A program made the position numbers and the translations under genes. From Panicum virgatum (lineage: Eukaryota > Streptophyta > Magnoliopsida > Poales > Poaceae), in NCBI RefSeq assembly GCF_016808335.1, contig NC_053150.1:27052979-27116978 (forward strand): a DNA stretch of 64,000 bases. Reading direction: 5' to 3'. Position 1 is the first letter of the stretch. Each line of letters opens with the position of its first letter. This document shows, piece by piece, positions 1 through 10,596 of this stretch. The notes beneath the pieces are model-generated. The model saw only the letters and a program-made list of their open reading frames with translations, ran no database searches and was not told the origin of the DNA.

Positions 1-817
1 TGACATCCTGCCGAAGCACGGCTAGTGTGTTCGTGGAAGGTGGTGGTGGATCTGGCAGCAGGGAACCGCCGGAGACGGGAACAGAAGGGAGCTCGAGGGT
101 GTGGTGGGGGCACGACATGGAGAACATGCTCATCAGTGAGCAGCTCAGGAGGAGCTGCTGAAGGAAGAAGATGATGTTGCGACCCTTGGATCTAGATCTA
201 AGGGCTACAAAAAATTTGGATGTGGGGAAGGAAAAAAATGCCTTGGTATGGTATAGTAAACCCTTAAAATATTGCACAAATATTTTTTCACTGAAAGGTC
301 TAACAATGACATTCCCATATGATCATTCTGTAACTTCTTTTTTATGGTAGTTTTCAGATTCAAATTGTTCGATCAGGGACAATGATTTCTTCCTACATGT
401 ATACACTACAGACATGCTTGGATTCCTTATTCACTTTGCTTTTTAGGCAAGACAAGCATAAACTTGTCCACATATGCAATAACTCTAGAAAATAACAACA
501 AAGCTAGTTGTTTATTTTGTTTTTGCGCTAAGCGATGAATCACCAGATATTCTGTAGAAAAGTTCAATAGTTACTAAAACTATTACTCGCTTGACCTAGC
601 CATGTAACCAAATATGCCCAAAATGAGTATTTCTGAAGAGATCCTGTTCACCATGGCATATGCGCCCACAACTTAGTATATATATATATCTGGAAGACCT
701 TTTTGGTGTGCTTGGTTTTACGAGTCAATCCATCCTTGGTGGCTTGATGGAGTTGTCCATCATGAGACCATCCCATGGTTTTTGTTGCATGCTCATGTCT
801 AATTGTTGGCTATGGTT
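1..817. other. Left edge, probable MED14 intron sequence
   Basis: No exon, RNA gene or element terminus is recognisable here. The first 230 bases are GC-richer than the rest and could be part of an unrelated insertion. The remainder is AT-rich, intron-like sequence. It is called intron because the 24.5 kb insertion that follows is flanked by a target duplication, and the sequence resuming after it leads into a MED14 exon whose reading frame requires an upstream exon. That exon is not in this stretch. Confidence 0.45.
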
Positions 818-822
818 CTTAG

Positions 823-1022
823 TGTTAGACAATGTATATGTGTATTGCGTGTGTTGGGCCCTGGCGTGTAGCGCCTGGGCCTTGGCCGGCCACTCTGGCA
901 AGGCCTGGATTGATTAGGTCGGCAGGGTCCTGCCTCTAGGGTTTAGGTCTCCGGCCTATATATTTGTAACCCTTGTTTTACCCTAATCAATCAATCATTA
1001 TACGCAATTTCTATTGCTTTCA
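823..1022 (+). repeat. 5' LTR of outer copia element
   Basis: A 200-bp LTR with TG...CA ends. A TATA-like CTATATATTT lies near 955-964, about 60 bp before the LTR end. It is nearly identical to 25175-25374. Confidence 0.93.
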
Positions 1023-1034
1023 TGGTATCAAGAG
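1023..1034 (+). promoter_or_regulatory. Primer-binding site of outer copia element
   Basis: TGGTATCAAGAG directly abuts the left LTR. It resembles the initiator-methionine tRNA primer site TGGTATCAGAGC used by most plant copia elements, with one inserted or altered base. The copia composite at 32328 has the same variant. Confidence 0.8.
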
Positions 1035-1131
1035 TCCGGGATCCCCACGATCCCGCTTCCGCTCCCTAGCGCGCGCCCCTGCGCCCCTGGTTCGCTGCCA
1101 TCCCGCACCGATCTCTCATCGTTGCTGCCCG

Positions 1132-1339
1132 ATGGCTGGCCCCTCTTCCCTCACCTCTGAGGCGCGCAAGAAGGCTGACGCCGACGCCCAGGCGGCGCGC
1201 GACACGGACGCGCAGAAACGTGCGGACGCCAGCGCCGCTCGCCAGGCCGCGCGCAATGCTGCTCGAGCGCGCCCGCGTCGCCGAAGAGGAGGCCGCCGCC
1301 GCGTCCAAGGAGCGCAACGCCGCCGCCACCCGCGTCCGC
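1132..1339 (+). pseudogene. gag 5' fragment of outer copia element
   Basis: The first ATG after the leader opens an Ala/Arg/Lys-rich reading frame (MAGPSS start) that looks like the charged N-terminal helix of copia gag proteins. The alanine-rich coding sense moves to another frame near 1250, so a frameshift is present. The reading stops at 1339, where the Sirevirus is inserted, and resumes in frame at 14449 after the duplicated TCCGC. The assignment rests on that continuity and on the strong gag domain in the second part. Confidence 0.65.
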
Positions 1340-3027
1340 TGTAAGGATCGATGGACCAAGAGGGGGGGTGAATTGGGCCTTTTTCAAATTCTAAAACAAA
1401 GTAAGGCAACCTTAACCTATGCAAAGCTAGTAGGGCACCAATTCACCAACCGGATAACTAAGCTACCTACACAAGCTAAGAGAGATAAAAACAAAGTAAA
1501 GCGTAGCAAGGTAGAGCTAAGTTATGATCTCTAAGTCAAGCACATGAGTAAATTGCATGAAGGAAAATGCTTGAATAAAAAGGAATGGATAAGAGACAAC
1601 CGGATTTTTTCCCGTGGTATCGATGTGTTGGCACACACCCCTAATCCACGTTGTGACACTCTCAAAGAGTCTTGTCACCTCCCAAGTCACCGAGACGAGG
1701 GCGCTCACTAAGAGTCTCCGTTCACCATCCCGGCGTGGTGGAGATCAAGCCACGTACAATCTTCTTCTCCGGGCTCCCACAATCCTTGGCAAGCTCCGCG
1801 AGAAACACCCCGATCACCAAGATCGCCTAGGTGATGCCAATCACCAAGAGTAACAAGCTAAGGCCTTCACTTGAGCAAGAACCGATCACCAAGAACGGAT
1901 GCACACTAGCTTCTCTCTACTCAAGTCCTTAATCTTGCTTCTTGATTGATTGAATGCACAAGTATGTGAATGATGAAGCTCAAGGTGGCTCTTGACTATG
2001 GTATGAGTGTTTGGATGTTGCCTGGTGTCAAGAGTGGGCGAAATGACCCATTGGAGGGGTATATATAGGCAGCTCACACAAATAGAGCCGTTGGAGAAAA
2101 GCTGCCAGAAAACTGCGTAGCGCCGGTTAATCCGACGTACCCCCCATTGTCATCGTCGGTTTAACCGGTGAATGTAAACTGCCTCTTCTGAAAACTAGCC
2201 GTTACAACTGGGGCAGATTAACCGACGTAGCATCGGTTTAACCGGTGAGTGTAGTTGTCCACTGAACCACTGAAAAACCAAGTCTCTGGACAACTGCACC
2301 GACGTTAACTCAAACCTATCGTCGGTTTAACCGGTGAGTACAACTTTTGAATTCCTCTGAAAAAAACCATCTCACTGGTCAATTGCACCGACGTCTTGAT
2401 TCAAACGGCGTCGGTTAATCCGGTGAATAGAACTTGAATTGCCCTGGAAAAACCAACTCTGGACTAATGCACCGACGTTAAATTCAAACACGTCGGTTTA
2501 ACCGGTGTATTGAATTTGTCCAGACTCTGCTGACTTCGTTTAACCGACGTATAGAAAATTGAGAGCGTCGGTTAAACCGGTGTATAGACTTTTTCTGATT
2601 TTGTCTTTTCTGATTTGAGTCTTGAATGAAATCCAAATATTCTTGAGATATAGTTTGAGAACCACTTATTTGAACTTCTAGAAACCTGAGTGACCATAGT
2701 GTGCATCCATTTTCAAATGACCATGTCCATGCTCAAGTTACTAAGCCTTAACCCCTCTTAATAGTGCGATCACTACAAAAATATAAAACCTATACTAACC
2801 TAAGTATCCTTCTCAACCTTGTGACACTCAGGACTAGAAAGATCCTTAGCCTTGACATATATAAGTTGAAAACCGAGATCGCCTTTTAGAATAACCGAAA
2901 TTGAGGGGCCTCTTTTGACATATGACCAAATGAGCGATAAAGATCTTTTAAGCTGCACAAACTCATTAGTCACAATAATGGTTGTCATTAATCACCGAAA
3001 CATACCTTGAGGGCCTAGATGCTTACA
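1340..3027 (-). repeat. 3' LTR of Sirevirus
   Basis: 1688 bp, matching 12756-14443 throughout. On the minus strand this is the downstream LTR because the polypurine tract lies at 3028-3041. It contains the hairpin-motif array listed separately. Confidence 0.93.
2118..2590. repeat. Array of ACCGACG / CGTCGGTTTAACCGGTG motifs
   Basis: About six spaced units occur, one per 60-80 bp. Each pairs an ACCGACG-like half with a downstream CGTCGGTTTAACCGGTG-like half, so each can form a short stem. The longer half is itself an imperfect palindrome. The second LTR has the same array (about 13534-14006), and single motifs recur between pol and the third ORF (6365-6680). Sirevirus LTRs are known to carry conserved palindromic motifs. 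A regulatory or packaging role is inference. Confidence 0.8.
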
Positions 3028-3321
3028 ATCTCCCCCTTTTTGGTGATTGATGACAACACAAACATAAGTAACGAGAGAGCGAGAAAGATAAAGCAGGATA
3101 AACACAAGCAAACTCGAAAAGAAGGACCAAAGAGCTCAACGGCTCAAACGAAATCCATAGATATGTCTCAAAGAACGGCATACTCAAGCGACAAAAGTAC
3201 ATATCCATGAATTAACACCAAATGTGATACAAAGAATCAAAGTCCTGATAACTACGAGCTCTCTCTAGCTCTACCCTCCCCCTAACTCTGGTGCTCCCCC
3301 TAACACCTCTCCCCCTTTGGC
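3028..3321 (-). promoter_or_regulatory. Multiple polypurine tracts before the Sirevirus 3' LTR
   Basis: On the minus strand an A/G tract (AAAAAGGGGGAGAT) abuts the LTR at 3028-3041. Three further AGGGGGAG-type tracts lie at about 3273-3285, 3293-3304 and 3307-3321. The LTR-proximal tract is the expected plus-strand primer. Repeated upstream tracts are a described Sirevirus feature. The 230 bases between them hold no gene. Confidence 0.8.
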
Positions 3322-3342
3322 ATCAAAGCACCAAAAGGCGAG

Positions 3343-5889
3343 CTACGGGTCGTGCTGTCGTGGTACGGCGACGAAGCGGTCCGGGTCGTCGTCGTCGGAC
3401 GGAGAACTCTCACCCTCGGTGACAGACGGAAGCTGCTGGTCTGGGTCTGAGCTCACTGGGGGAGTAACTGTCGTGGAGGCTCTCGTGCTGGCACTGCCTG
3501 GTAGAGGATCCGTAGAAGTCGTAACCGGGTCAGCAGAAGAAGTATCAATATCTGAAGAGGTGACTGCTGAGGCTGCCGGCTGCGTCGACTGTGGAAGCAG
3601 GGACTCCTCTACTGCTCCTCCCCCTGAAGGTGCTGCCTGAAGTGAGGAGGGGAGGGCGACCGACTGAACCGCTGACGGTGAGTCCTGAAAGAGTGTGGTC
3701 GCCGGCAGTGGTGAAAAGAGCGGACGACCGGCAGACCCAAAGAGTGCTGACATCGAGAATGTGGTCTCCGGTGTCGCTGAGGTAGCTGGAGCTGCAGTAG
3801 GAGCTGGAGGAGGAGGAGCTGGTGTGACGGCAAGCTGAGGTGCTCCAACACCCTGAAGGCCTGGCTGTCCTGGCTGCTGCGGGGCGAGTCCGGTGTGAGA
3901 GTAAAGCTGTGAGATCATCCCGAACATCGCCATCATCCCCTGCTGCATCTGCTGAAACTGAGCGTCTGTCCTCTGTGAAACTCTGTCGATAAGCCCGACA
4001 AAACGCTCCTCGGTCGCAGCCCGCTCTCGGGCGGCCTCTCTCTGTATAGCAGCAATCTGGGCCTCATGGGCTCTCCTGGCCTCCTCCTGAGCAAGCCTGT
4101 CCTCTCTCTGCTGGGTCACGAGCTGCTGTAGTAGTGAAGTGAGCTCGGACGGCTGAGTCACCTGAGACTCAGAGACTGTAGCAGCTGCTGAAGTCGGAGG
4201 TGCTGGCTGTCCTGAACCTCCTGCCTCGTGATCGTGACTGGCTGGGGCAGCTGAAGGAAAGTACTCAACGTCGTCGGAGGAGTCTGACTCAAGCTCAGAC
4301 CAGTGAATCTCATCATCTCCCCCGGGAAGCTGTGCCTCTGCTGCTAGGAGTGCCTCATCCTCCTCTGCCACTCGTGCCTGAACCTCCGGTGACAGTCGAG
4401 CCATCGCTGCTCTATCTGCGTGTCTGCCCCTCCTCCTGTCCTGTGGAGCCGTGGGTCGATAGACAGGGAATCTGGGAGCCTCGTCGTGACGGTAAGGAGC
4501 ACTGATGGGTGACTCTGCTGGCACTATCATAGAGCATATGTAACTGATCCAGTGCGCATAGGGAAACTGTCGCACCACACCCATCCCGTCTGTGATCACA
4601 TCCTCTATCTCAGCCAGAATAAAGTCAACTATGTCAAACGGCTCGTGAGTGAGGATGTGTAGAAGCAGGAGCTGCTGCAGTCCCGTAAACCCCTCTGGGT
4701 AGCCACTCCTCGGTAACAGAGTCCTCCGGAGGGCCATGTGTACTGCGTAAGCCTCTGGGGTCAGCAAGCTCGGCACTCTGGCGTAAGAGGCTGGGAACGG
4801 CTGGCGGAAGCACTGAGTGATCGCCTCGTGAGAAGGAGCAATCCCGCCAACCATCGCCCTGCGGGGTGGATCTGAGTCCCCGTAAACCCTCTCGTGCAGC
4901 GAGACGTCGACCAGGTCAACTCCAAGAATACCAGCAATGGTCGCCCTCGACAAACCAAAGTCCTGCCCTCCAAACATGAAGTGTACAGCTCTGCGCTCGG
5001 GGGCTATCCAAGCTGTAGCGTAGAACACTCTGACCCAGTCCTCGATATAACGGTTCTGCTCCATCTCTAGCAGTCTAGGTAGACCTCTGAAGTGAGCAAA
5101 GTGTGCTCTCACATCTGCTCCCCCTGCGGCTGTCCTCAGTGAGACCCAGTCAAGAACCCTGTGCTGAAAGATCCGGTGGCCCCGCCTCTGGTAGGTCTCG
5201 TAGAAACTGGCCTGTAGCAAAGTCCAGAACCTCCTGTCGACTCTGCTGTCTCGGGTCACCGGGAACCAGACCTCCTCGTCAACACTCCACCTGAGCCTCT
5301 TGACCTTGGCCGCATTGGCTCGGGTCAAGTTCTGGAGCAGCACACCTGGCTCCAGACGCACAACAGTGTCCATACGGAACACTGCGCGCTCGGCCTCTAG
5401 GGCCTCGGCTCTACGAGCTGCTGCTGCTGCAGCTGTGGACCTGCGAGGCTCCTGTGGCTGGTGACCTCCTCGCGTCCTCGGTCCAGTGCGACGCTCGGTC
5501 GCTGGTGAAGTCTCTGCTGCTGGGGATGTCTGCCGAGTGCGGCCAGACCGTCGTAGAGTCGGTGACTCCTGTGTGCTCTGCCCCTGAGACTGCTCGGACT
5601 GCTCTGCCTCTGAATCTGAATCTGCAGCTGTATCTGACTGATCTGACTCTGCTGCTGCTGCTGTCGCGGCTCTGGTGGCCCTGGCACCTCTCACTCTGCC
5701 CATGCCCCTGCCTCTGCCTCTGCCTCTGGGGTCCTCCCTGATCTGGAACGGACGAGCGCGGCCTGATGCCTGCTCCTCGGCGGCCTTGGCCACCATTTCG
5801 GCCTTCTCGGCCTCCTTCTCTGCACGAGTCCGCTTGCGAGCGGGCTTCTCGACCACAACTTCCTTCCCTTTCCTCTTCTCGCGACCCAT
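3343..5889 (-). CDS. Sirevirus third ORF (so-called env-like protein), 848 aa
   Basis: A single uninterrupted ORF between pol and the 3' LTR, starting at the first ATG (MGREKRKGKE). Residues 1-170 are highly basic, then Ser/Asp/Thr/Arg-rich and probably disordered, with RGRGRGRGMGR-type runs. Residues about 190-460 look globular, with Trp/Phe-rich segments (RRFWTLLQASFYETY, RVFYATAWI, HFMFGGQDFGLSR). That pattern recalls the conserved domain found next to many plant retroelements. Residues about 590-680 are a Gln/Glu/Ala-rich coiled coil, and the C-terminus is Pro/Ser/Thr-rich. I see no signal peptide and no clear transmembrane segment, so an envelope role is not supported. The position matches the extra ORF of SIRE1/Opie-type elements. 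Function unknown. Confidence 0.8.
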   Translation of the reverse strand: MGREKRKGKEVVVEKPARKRTRAEKEAEKAEMVAKAAEEQASGRARPFQIREDPRGRGRGRGMGRVRGARATRAATAAAAESDQSDTAADSDSEAEQSEQSQGQSTQESPTLRRSGRTRQTSPAAETSPATERRTGPRTRGGHQPQEPRRSTAAAAAARRAEALEAERAVFRMDTVVRLEPGVLLQNLTRANAAKVKRLRWSVDEEVWFPVTRDSRVDRRFWTLLQASFYETYQRRGHRIFQHRVLDWVSLRTAAGGADVRAHFAHFRGLPRLLEMEQNRYIEDWVRVFYATAWIAPERRAVHFMFGGQDFGLSRATIAGILGVDLVDVSLHERVYGDSDPPRRAMVGGIAPSHEAITQCFRQPFPASYARVPSLLTPEAYAVHMALRRTLLPRSGYPEGFTGLQQLLLLHILTHEPFDIVDFILAEIEDVITDGMGVVRQFPYAHWISYICSMIVPAESPISAPYRHDEAPRFPVYRPTAPQDRRRGRHADRAAMARLSPEVQARVAEEDEALLAAEAQLPGGDDEIHWSELESDSSDDVEYFPSAAPASHDHEAGGSGQPAPPTSAAATVSESQVTQPSELTSLLQQLVTQQREDRLAQEEARRAHEAQIAAIQREAARERAATEERFVGLIDRVSQRTDAQFQQMQQGMMAMFGMISQLYSHTGLAPQQPGQPGLQGVGAPQLAVTPAPPPPAPTAAPATSATPETTFSMSALFGSAGRPLFSPLPATTLFQDSPSAVQSVALPSSLQAAPSGGGAVEESLLPQSTQPAASAVTSSDIDTSSADPVTTSTDPLPGSASTRASTTVTPPVSSDPDQQLPSVTEGESSPSDDDDPDRFVAVPRQHDP

Positions 5890-7311
5890 CTCGACTGACG
5901 GTGTGCGAAAACACGAACGCGGCGCTAAAGAGGCAGCTCAGGCAAATCGTCGAGCACCTGGCGAGCTTCTGATCGGGTGCTGCTGCGGTGTGGCTGCGGC
6001 TGCGGCGTGGAGGCGTGGAGCACGGCGGCGCCCGGCAGTGGCGGCGTGGAGCGGCGTGGAGTAGCGTGGAGCGGCGGCGGCGGTGGCTACGCGCGCAGGC
6101 GGCGGCGCAGGCGCGCACGGGCGGCGCTGGGCGAGCGCGAGGGCGCGGCGGCGGTAACTTCGACGTGCAGGCGAGCGGCGGCGCGGATGGCGCACGGCGG
6201 CGCGTGGGCTGTGGCGGAGCGGCGGCGGTGGTCTTGCAGGCGAGCGGCGGCGCGGATGGAGCACGGCGGCGGCGGCTCGAAGATGGATGCGGGCGAAACA
6301 GAGGAAAGAGAGGCGGCGGCTCGAGCACGACTCATATATGACAGGTGGGACCCGCGATTTTCCTTTACACCGGTTGATCCGACGCGTAGGGTTTGAACGC
6401 CGGTTGATTGCGTCGGTGTAGTTCACCCGAGATTCTACCAGATCTGTTTTTGAACGCCGGTTGAACCGATGCTGTCAAAAATGAACTCGTCGGTTGATTG
6501 ATCAAAACACCGGTTGATTGCTAGGTCTGATTTGCATTTATGATCACCGGTTGATCCGATGCACTGACTTTTGAATACGCCGGTTGAACGCCTGAAAACT
6601 TGACTGAGCTGAGACAAACTTAGTAACGCCGGTTAAACCGATGATGATGCTCCATTGAACGTCGGTTTAACCGGTGAAGCCAAAAACCCCACACTCAGCT
6701 CACTCTTCTATGCTAAGTCCAATAAACTTATAAAATTCAAATAAACTCAAGTTAATGGACTTGCATAGGCGACTTTACCCCTCAAAATAAATAGGATAGC
6801 ACACTTGCTTAAATAAATTTCTTTTTAAACACAAGGAAAAGCCGCAAGAGAGACAAAGCGCCAAATAAAATGTATGAGCCATGTCATAGGAATATTGAAG
6901 ATAGAAAGCTTCAAACTCATCATGACATTGCTCACTAGGCAATAACGCACCTAACACTTTGCTCTTTTCACTTTTCATGAATTAAGATCTTGTATATGAA
7001 AACAAGTCTCATTTTCATCAAGTGATCTCCTTTGTGACCCTTACGCATGCAATGATGATGCAAACTACAACCACATGCGAAAGTATAATAAACATGAAGT
7101 GCACACCTATATGACAAGAAATGCATAACAAGAAATTAAGATCTACTTGTCAAGTTTGAACCCACGGGAAGCTTCTTCATGATGAGCCTTTCTACAAGCC
7201 TAGAGGAAAACAAGTGGACCACCACCTCTAGCTAAACCCTTGCTCATCACTATCTTACCATGGTTAGACAAGTGTCCTATATGTATGCATTTTTCTATAT
7301 GACATGGCAAC
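5890..7311 (-). other. Sirevirus pol-to-ORF3 noncoding spacer
   Basis: A 1.4 kb spacer without a supported gene. On the minus strand 7311-6690 is AT-rich. 6680-6360 repeats the CCGGTTGATCCGA / CCGGTTAAACCGA motif about nine times. 6340-5940 is very GC-rich, with CGGCGG-type runs resembling a promoter or leader region just ahead of the ORF3 start. The long antisense frames there are GC artefacts. Confidence 0.65.
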
Positions 7312-10300
7312 TTACATGACGTTTGCCGCATCTAACACATTGAGCTCATTTCTTAGCCTAACAAAGGTACTCTCGTCTAGAGGTTTTGTGAATATATCCG
7401 CCAATTGCTCCTCGGATCTCACACCTTGAAGGGAAATGTCCCCCTTGGCTTCGTGATCACGCAAGAAGTGATGGCGAATATCAATGTGCTTTGTGCGAGA
7501 GTGTTGAACTGGATTCTTGGCAATTTTTACGGCACTTTCATTGTCACAAAGGAGCGGGATCCTATCTAGTTTCACACCGAAGTCCAAAAGGGTTTGCTTC
7601 ATATATAGGATTTGGGCACAACATGCACCGGCCGCTATATATTCCGCTTCCGCGGTGGACAAAGCCACGGAATTTTGCTTCTTACTCGACCAAGAAACTA
7701 GAGAACGCCCAAGCAAGTGGCAACCCCCGGAGGTACTCTTGCGATCCACACGGCTTCCGGCAAAATCCGAATCCGAGTATCCCAAGAGATCTAAACTAGC
7801 GCCTTTGGGGTACCACAAGCCTATGCTAGGGGTGTGCTTGAGATACCGAAGGATCCTATTCACAGCCGAAAGGTGTGACTCCTTTGGGTTAGCTTGAAAG
7901 CGGGCACACAAGCACACACTAAACATTATATCGGGCCTAGATGCGGTAAGGTAAAGCAAAGACCCTATCATTGAACGATAGAGGGATTGATCAACCGGTT
8001 TACCGTCCACATCCAAGTCGAGATGCCCATTGGTTGCCATGGGTGTCTTGATTGGCTTGCACTCATCCATCTTGAACTTCTTCAAGATATCTTTAGTATA
8101 TTTTTCTTGATGGATGAATGTCCCTTCCTTCATTTGTTTGACTTGAAAACCAAGGAAGAAGGTCAATTCGCCAATCATGGACATCTCGAATTCCCTAGAC
8201 ATCATGGTAGCAAACTCATGGCTTAGTAAATCATTAGTTGAGCCAAAGATAATATCGTCAACATAAATTTGACAAATGAAAAGATCCCCGTTGACGTCTT
8301 TTGTGAACAACGTGGTGTCCACCCTCCCGATCTTGAAGCCTTGCATGATTAGGAAGTCACGAAGCCTCTCATACCAAGCCCTTGGAGCTTGTTTTAGCCC
8401 ATAGAGTGCCTTGTGCAACCTATAAACATGGTTAGGATTCCTCGGATCTTCAAATCCGGGAGGTTGCTCAACATAAACAAGTTCGTTAATAACGCCATTT
8501 AAGAATGCACTTTTCACATCCATTTGATACAACTTAATGTTATGATGTGAAGAGTAAGCAAGAAGGATACGGATAGCTTCAAGTCTTGCGACCGGAGCAA
8601 AGGTTTCACCAAAATCCAAACCTTCGACTTGAGAAAACCCTTTTGCCACAGGTCTTGCTTTGTTGCGTATCACCACCTCATGTTCATCTTGCTTGTTTCG
8701 AAAGACCCACTTGGTGCCGATGATGTTCTTGTCTTTTGGAGGAGCTTCGAGGACCCAAACTTCATTGCGGGTGAAGTTGTTCAATTCTTCTTGCATGGCC
8801 ATCACCCAATCCGAGTCCTCAAGTGCTTCCTCTATGCTAGTGGGTTCAATACAAGAAACAAACGAGTGATGTTCACAAAATGAAGCATGCTTAGAGCGAG
8901 TTCTTACTCCCTTTGAAGGACTACCAATGATTTGACCAATTGGATGATCCTTGGAGATACGACCATGCTTCACTAGCGGTATTTGCGTGGATGCTTGTTG
9001 GGGTGGATCTTGTGTGACTTGTGCTCGTTGTGGAACACTTTGCTCTTCTTGCTCTTGGACTTGGGGTGTTGGTGTTGGCACATCTTCTTGAGGTAGTGGA
9101 TCATCTTTTTCTTGATCTTTATCCACTTGGGGTGCCTTGGAGGTGCTTGGTGTAGATGAGGAAGGTCCTCCCCCTTGATCATTGCCTTTATGCACCTCTT
9201 CCGGCTTGATATCCCCAATGGACATATTCTTCAAAGCTTCATCAATCTCTTCATCACCTACATTTTCATAGCCAACAACCTCCTCTTGGGAGCCATTAGA
9301 TTCATCAAACTCCACATCACATGTTTCTTCAACTAACCCGGAGGTTTGATTGAATACTCTATATGCTTTGGAGTTTGATGCATAACCAAGAAAGAAACCT
9401 TCATCACATCTACTTTCAAACTTACCGAGCCTTTTCTTCTTGTAGATGAAGCATTTGCAACCAAAGACTCGAAAGTATGATATATTTGGTTTCTTCCCGG
9501 TGATGAGCTCATATGGAGTTTTCTTGAGGAGTCGGTGAGGATATACTCGGTTGGATGCATGACACGCCGTGTTGATTGCTTCCGCCCAAAACTTCTCGGA
9601 CGTGCCATAATCATCCAACATTGCTCTAGCTAGGGTGATGAGAGTCTTGTTCTTTCTTTCCACCACTCCATTTTGTTGAGGCGTGTAGGTGGCGGAAAAC
9701 TCATGCTTGATGCCCTCTTCATCGCACCATTCTTCAATCTTCATGTTCTTGAACTCGGTGCCGTTGTCACTACGGATCTTCACAATTGGGGAGTTGTACT
9801 CCCTTTGAGCTCTTCTTGCAAAAGTCTTGAAGATTTCCGGAGTTTCACCCTTATCGCCTAGAAACATAACCCAAGTGTAACGTGAAAAATCATCAACAAT
9901 TACTAGGCAATAGAGGTTACCACCAATGCTCTTGTATGTAGTTGGACCAAAGAGATCCATGTGAAGTAGCTCGAGCGGCTTGGAGGTAGACAACATCGTC
10001 TTGATGGGATGATGTGTTGCAACTTGCTTCCCGGCTTGACATGCTTTACATAGCTTGTTCTTGTCAAAGGTGACGTCCTTCAAGCCGGTGATCATCCCTC
10101 TCTTGTGGGCTTTCTTGAGGTTGCTCATGCCAATATGAGCAATTCTTCTATGCCAAAGCCACCCAAGAGAAGACTTGGTGAAGAGGCATGTCATGGTGCT
10201 TGTTTGCTTTGAAGAGAAATCCACCAAGTAAATGTTGCCATGCCTAAACCCCGTGAATACCAATGACTTGTCTTTTTCATGAGTTACTACAACACCATTC

Positions 10301-10578
10301 TTGTCAAAAGCACACGTTAGTCCAAGATCACACAATTGAGCAATTGAAATAAGATTAAAACTAAGTGCTTCTACAAACAAAACATTAGAAATAGATAAAT
10401 CTTTAGAAATTGCTATTCTACCCAAACCTAAAACTTTTCCCCTTGAGTTATCACCATAGGTGACATGTTCATGATCGCCGGGGTCTTCAAGGGAGGTGAA
10501 CATGCTATCATTGCCGGTCATATGTTGAGAGCAACCGCTATCAAGTACCCAATGTTTTCCACCGGCTTTGTAGTTCAC
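7312..10578 (-). CDS. Sirevirus Pol polyprotein (protease, integrase, RT, RNase H)
   Basis: An intact frame of about 1088 aa. Copia domain order is visible: aspartic protease with [10 protein letters not shown] (about residues 11-20); the pre-integrase zinc region with HRRIAHIG and CKACQAGK (about 143-180); the integrase core with [15 protein letters not shown] and QNGVVERKN, giving the D,D,E triad; reverse transcriptase from about residue 590 with [31 protein letters not shown] and the catalytic YVDDIIFGS; and RNase H with [17 protein letters not shown] and CDNESA. It ends ADIFTKPL plus a short tail. No frameshift or missing catalytic residue was seen. The first codon given is GTG immediately after an in-frame TAG. 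Pol is probably made as a fusion with gag, so this is not a true start. Confidence 0.93.
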   Translation of the reverse strand: MNYKAGGKHWVLDSGCSQHMTGNDSMFTSLEDPGDHEHVTYGDNSRGKVLGLGRIAISKDLSISNVLFVEALSFNLISIAQLCDLGLTCAFDKNGVVVTHEKDKSLVFTGFRHGNIYLVDFSSKQTSTMTCLFTKSSLGWLWHRRIAHIGMSNLKKAHKRGMITGLKDVTFDKNKLCKACQAGKQVATHHPIKTMLSTSKPLELLHMDLFGPTTYKSIGGNLYCLVIVDDFSRYTWVMFLGDKGETPEIFKTFARRAQREYNSPIVKIRSDNGTEFKNMKIEEWCDEEGIKHEFSATYTPQQNGVVERKNKTLITLARAMLDDYGTSEKFWAEAINTACHASNRVYPHRLLKKTPYELITGKKPNISYFRVFGCKCFIYKKKRLGKFESRCDEGFFLGYASNSKAYRVFNQTSGLVEETCDVEFDESNGSQEEVVGYENVGDEEIDEALKNMSIGDIKPEEVHKGNDQGGGPSSSTPSTSKAPQVDKDQEKDDPLPQEDVPTPTPQVQEQEEQSVPQRAQVTQDPPQQASTQIPLVKHGRISKDHPIGQIIGSPSKGVRTRSKHASFCEHHSFVSCIEPTSIEEALEDSDWVMAMQEELNNFTRNEVWVLEAPPKDKNIIGTKWVFRNKQDEHEVVIRNKARPVAKGFSQVEGLDFGETFAPVARLEAIRILLAYSSHHNIKLYQMDVKSAFLNGVINELVYVEQPPGFEDPRNPNHVYRLHKALYGLKQAPRAWYERLRDFLIMQGFKIGRVDTTLFTKDVNGDLFICQIYVDDIIFGSTNDLLSHEFATMMSREFEMSMIGELTFFLGFQVKQMKEGTFIHQEKYTKDILKKFKMDECKPIKTPMATNGHLDLDVDGKPVDQSLYRSMIGSLLYLTASRPDIMFSVCLCARFQANPKESHLSAVNRILRYLKHTPSIGLWYPKGASLDLLGYSDSDFAGSRVDRKSTSGGCHLLGRSLVSWSSKKQNSVALSTAEAEYIAAGACCAQILYMKQTLLDFGVKLDRIPLLCDNESAVKIAKNPVQHSRTKHIDIRHHFLRDHEAKGDISLQGVRSEEQLADIFTKPLDESTFVRLRNELNVLDAANVM

Positions 10579-10596
10579 CTACACACACATGAGAAT

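Noticed and set aside
1..230. Possible MED14 or other exon at the left edge
   Set aside because: No frame gives recognisable MED14 sequence and no convincing splice sites were found.
3343..5889. Calling the third Sirevirus ORF a true envelope gene
   Set aside because: No signal peptide, no convincing transmembrane helix and no glycoprotein-like cysteine pattern; the position alone is not enough.
5938..6426. Overlapping GC-rich frames on both strands upstream of Sirevirus ORF3
   Set aside because: CGG-repeat composition keeps all frames open; none shows gene-like sequence.
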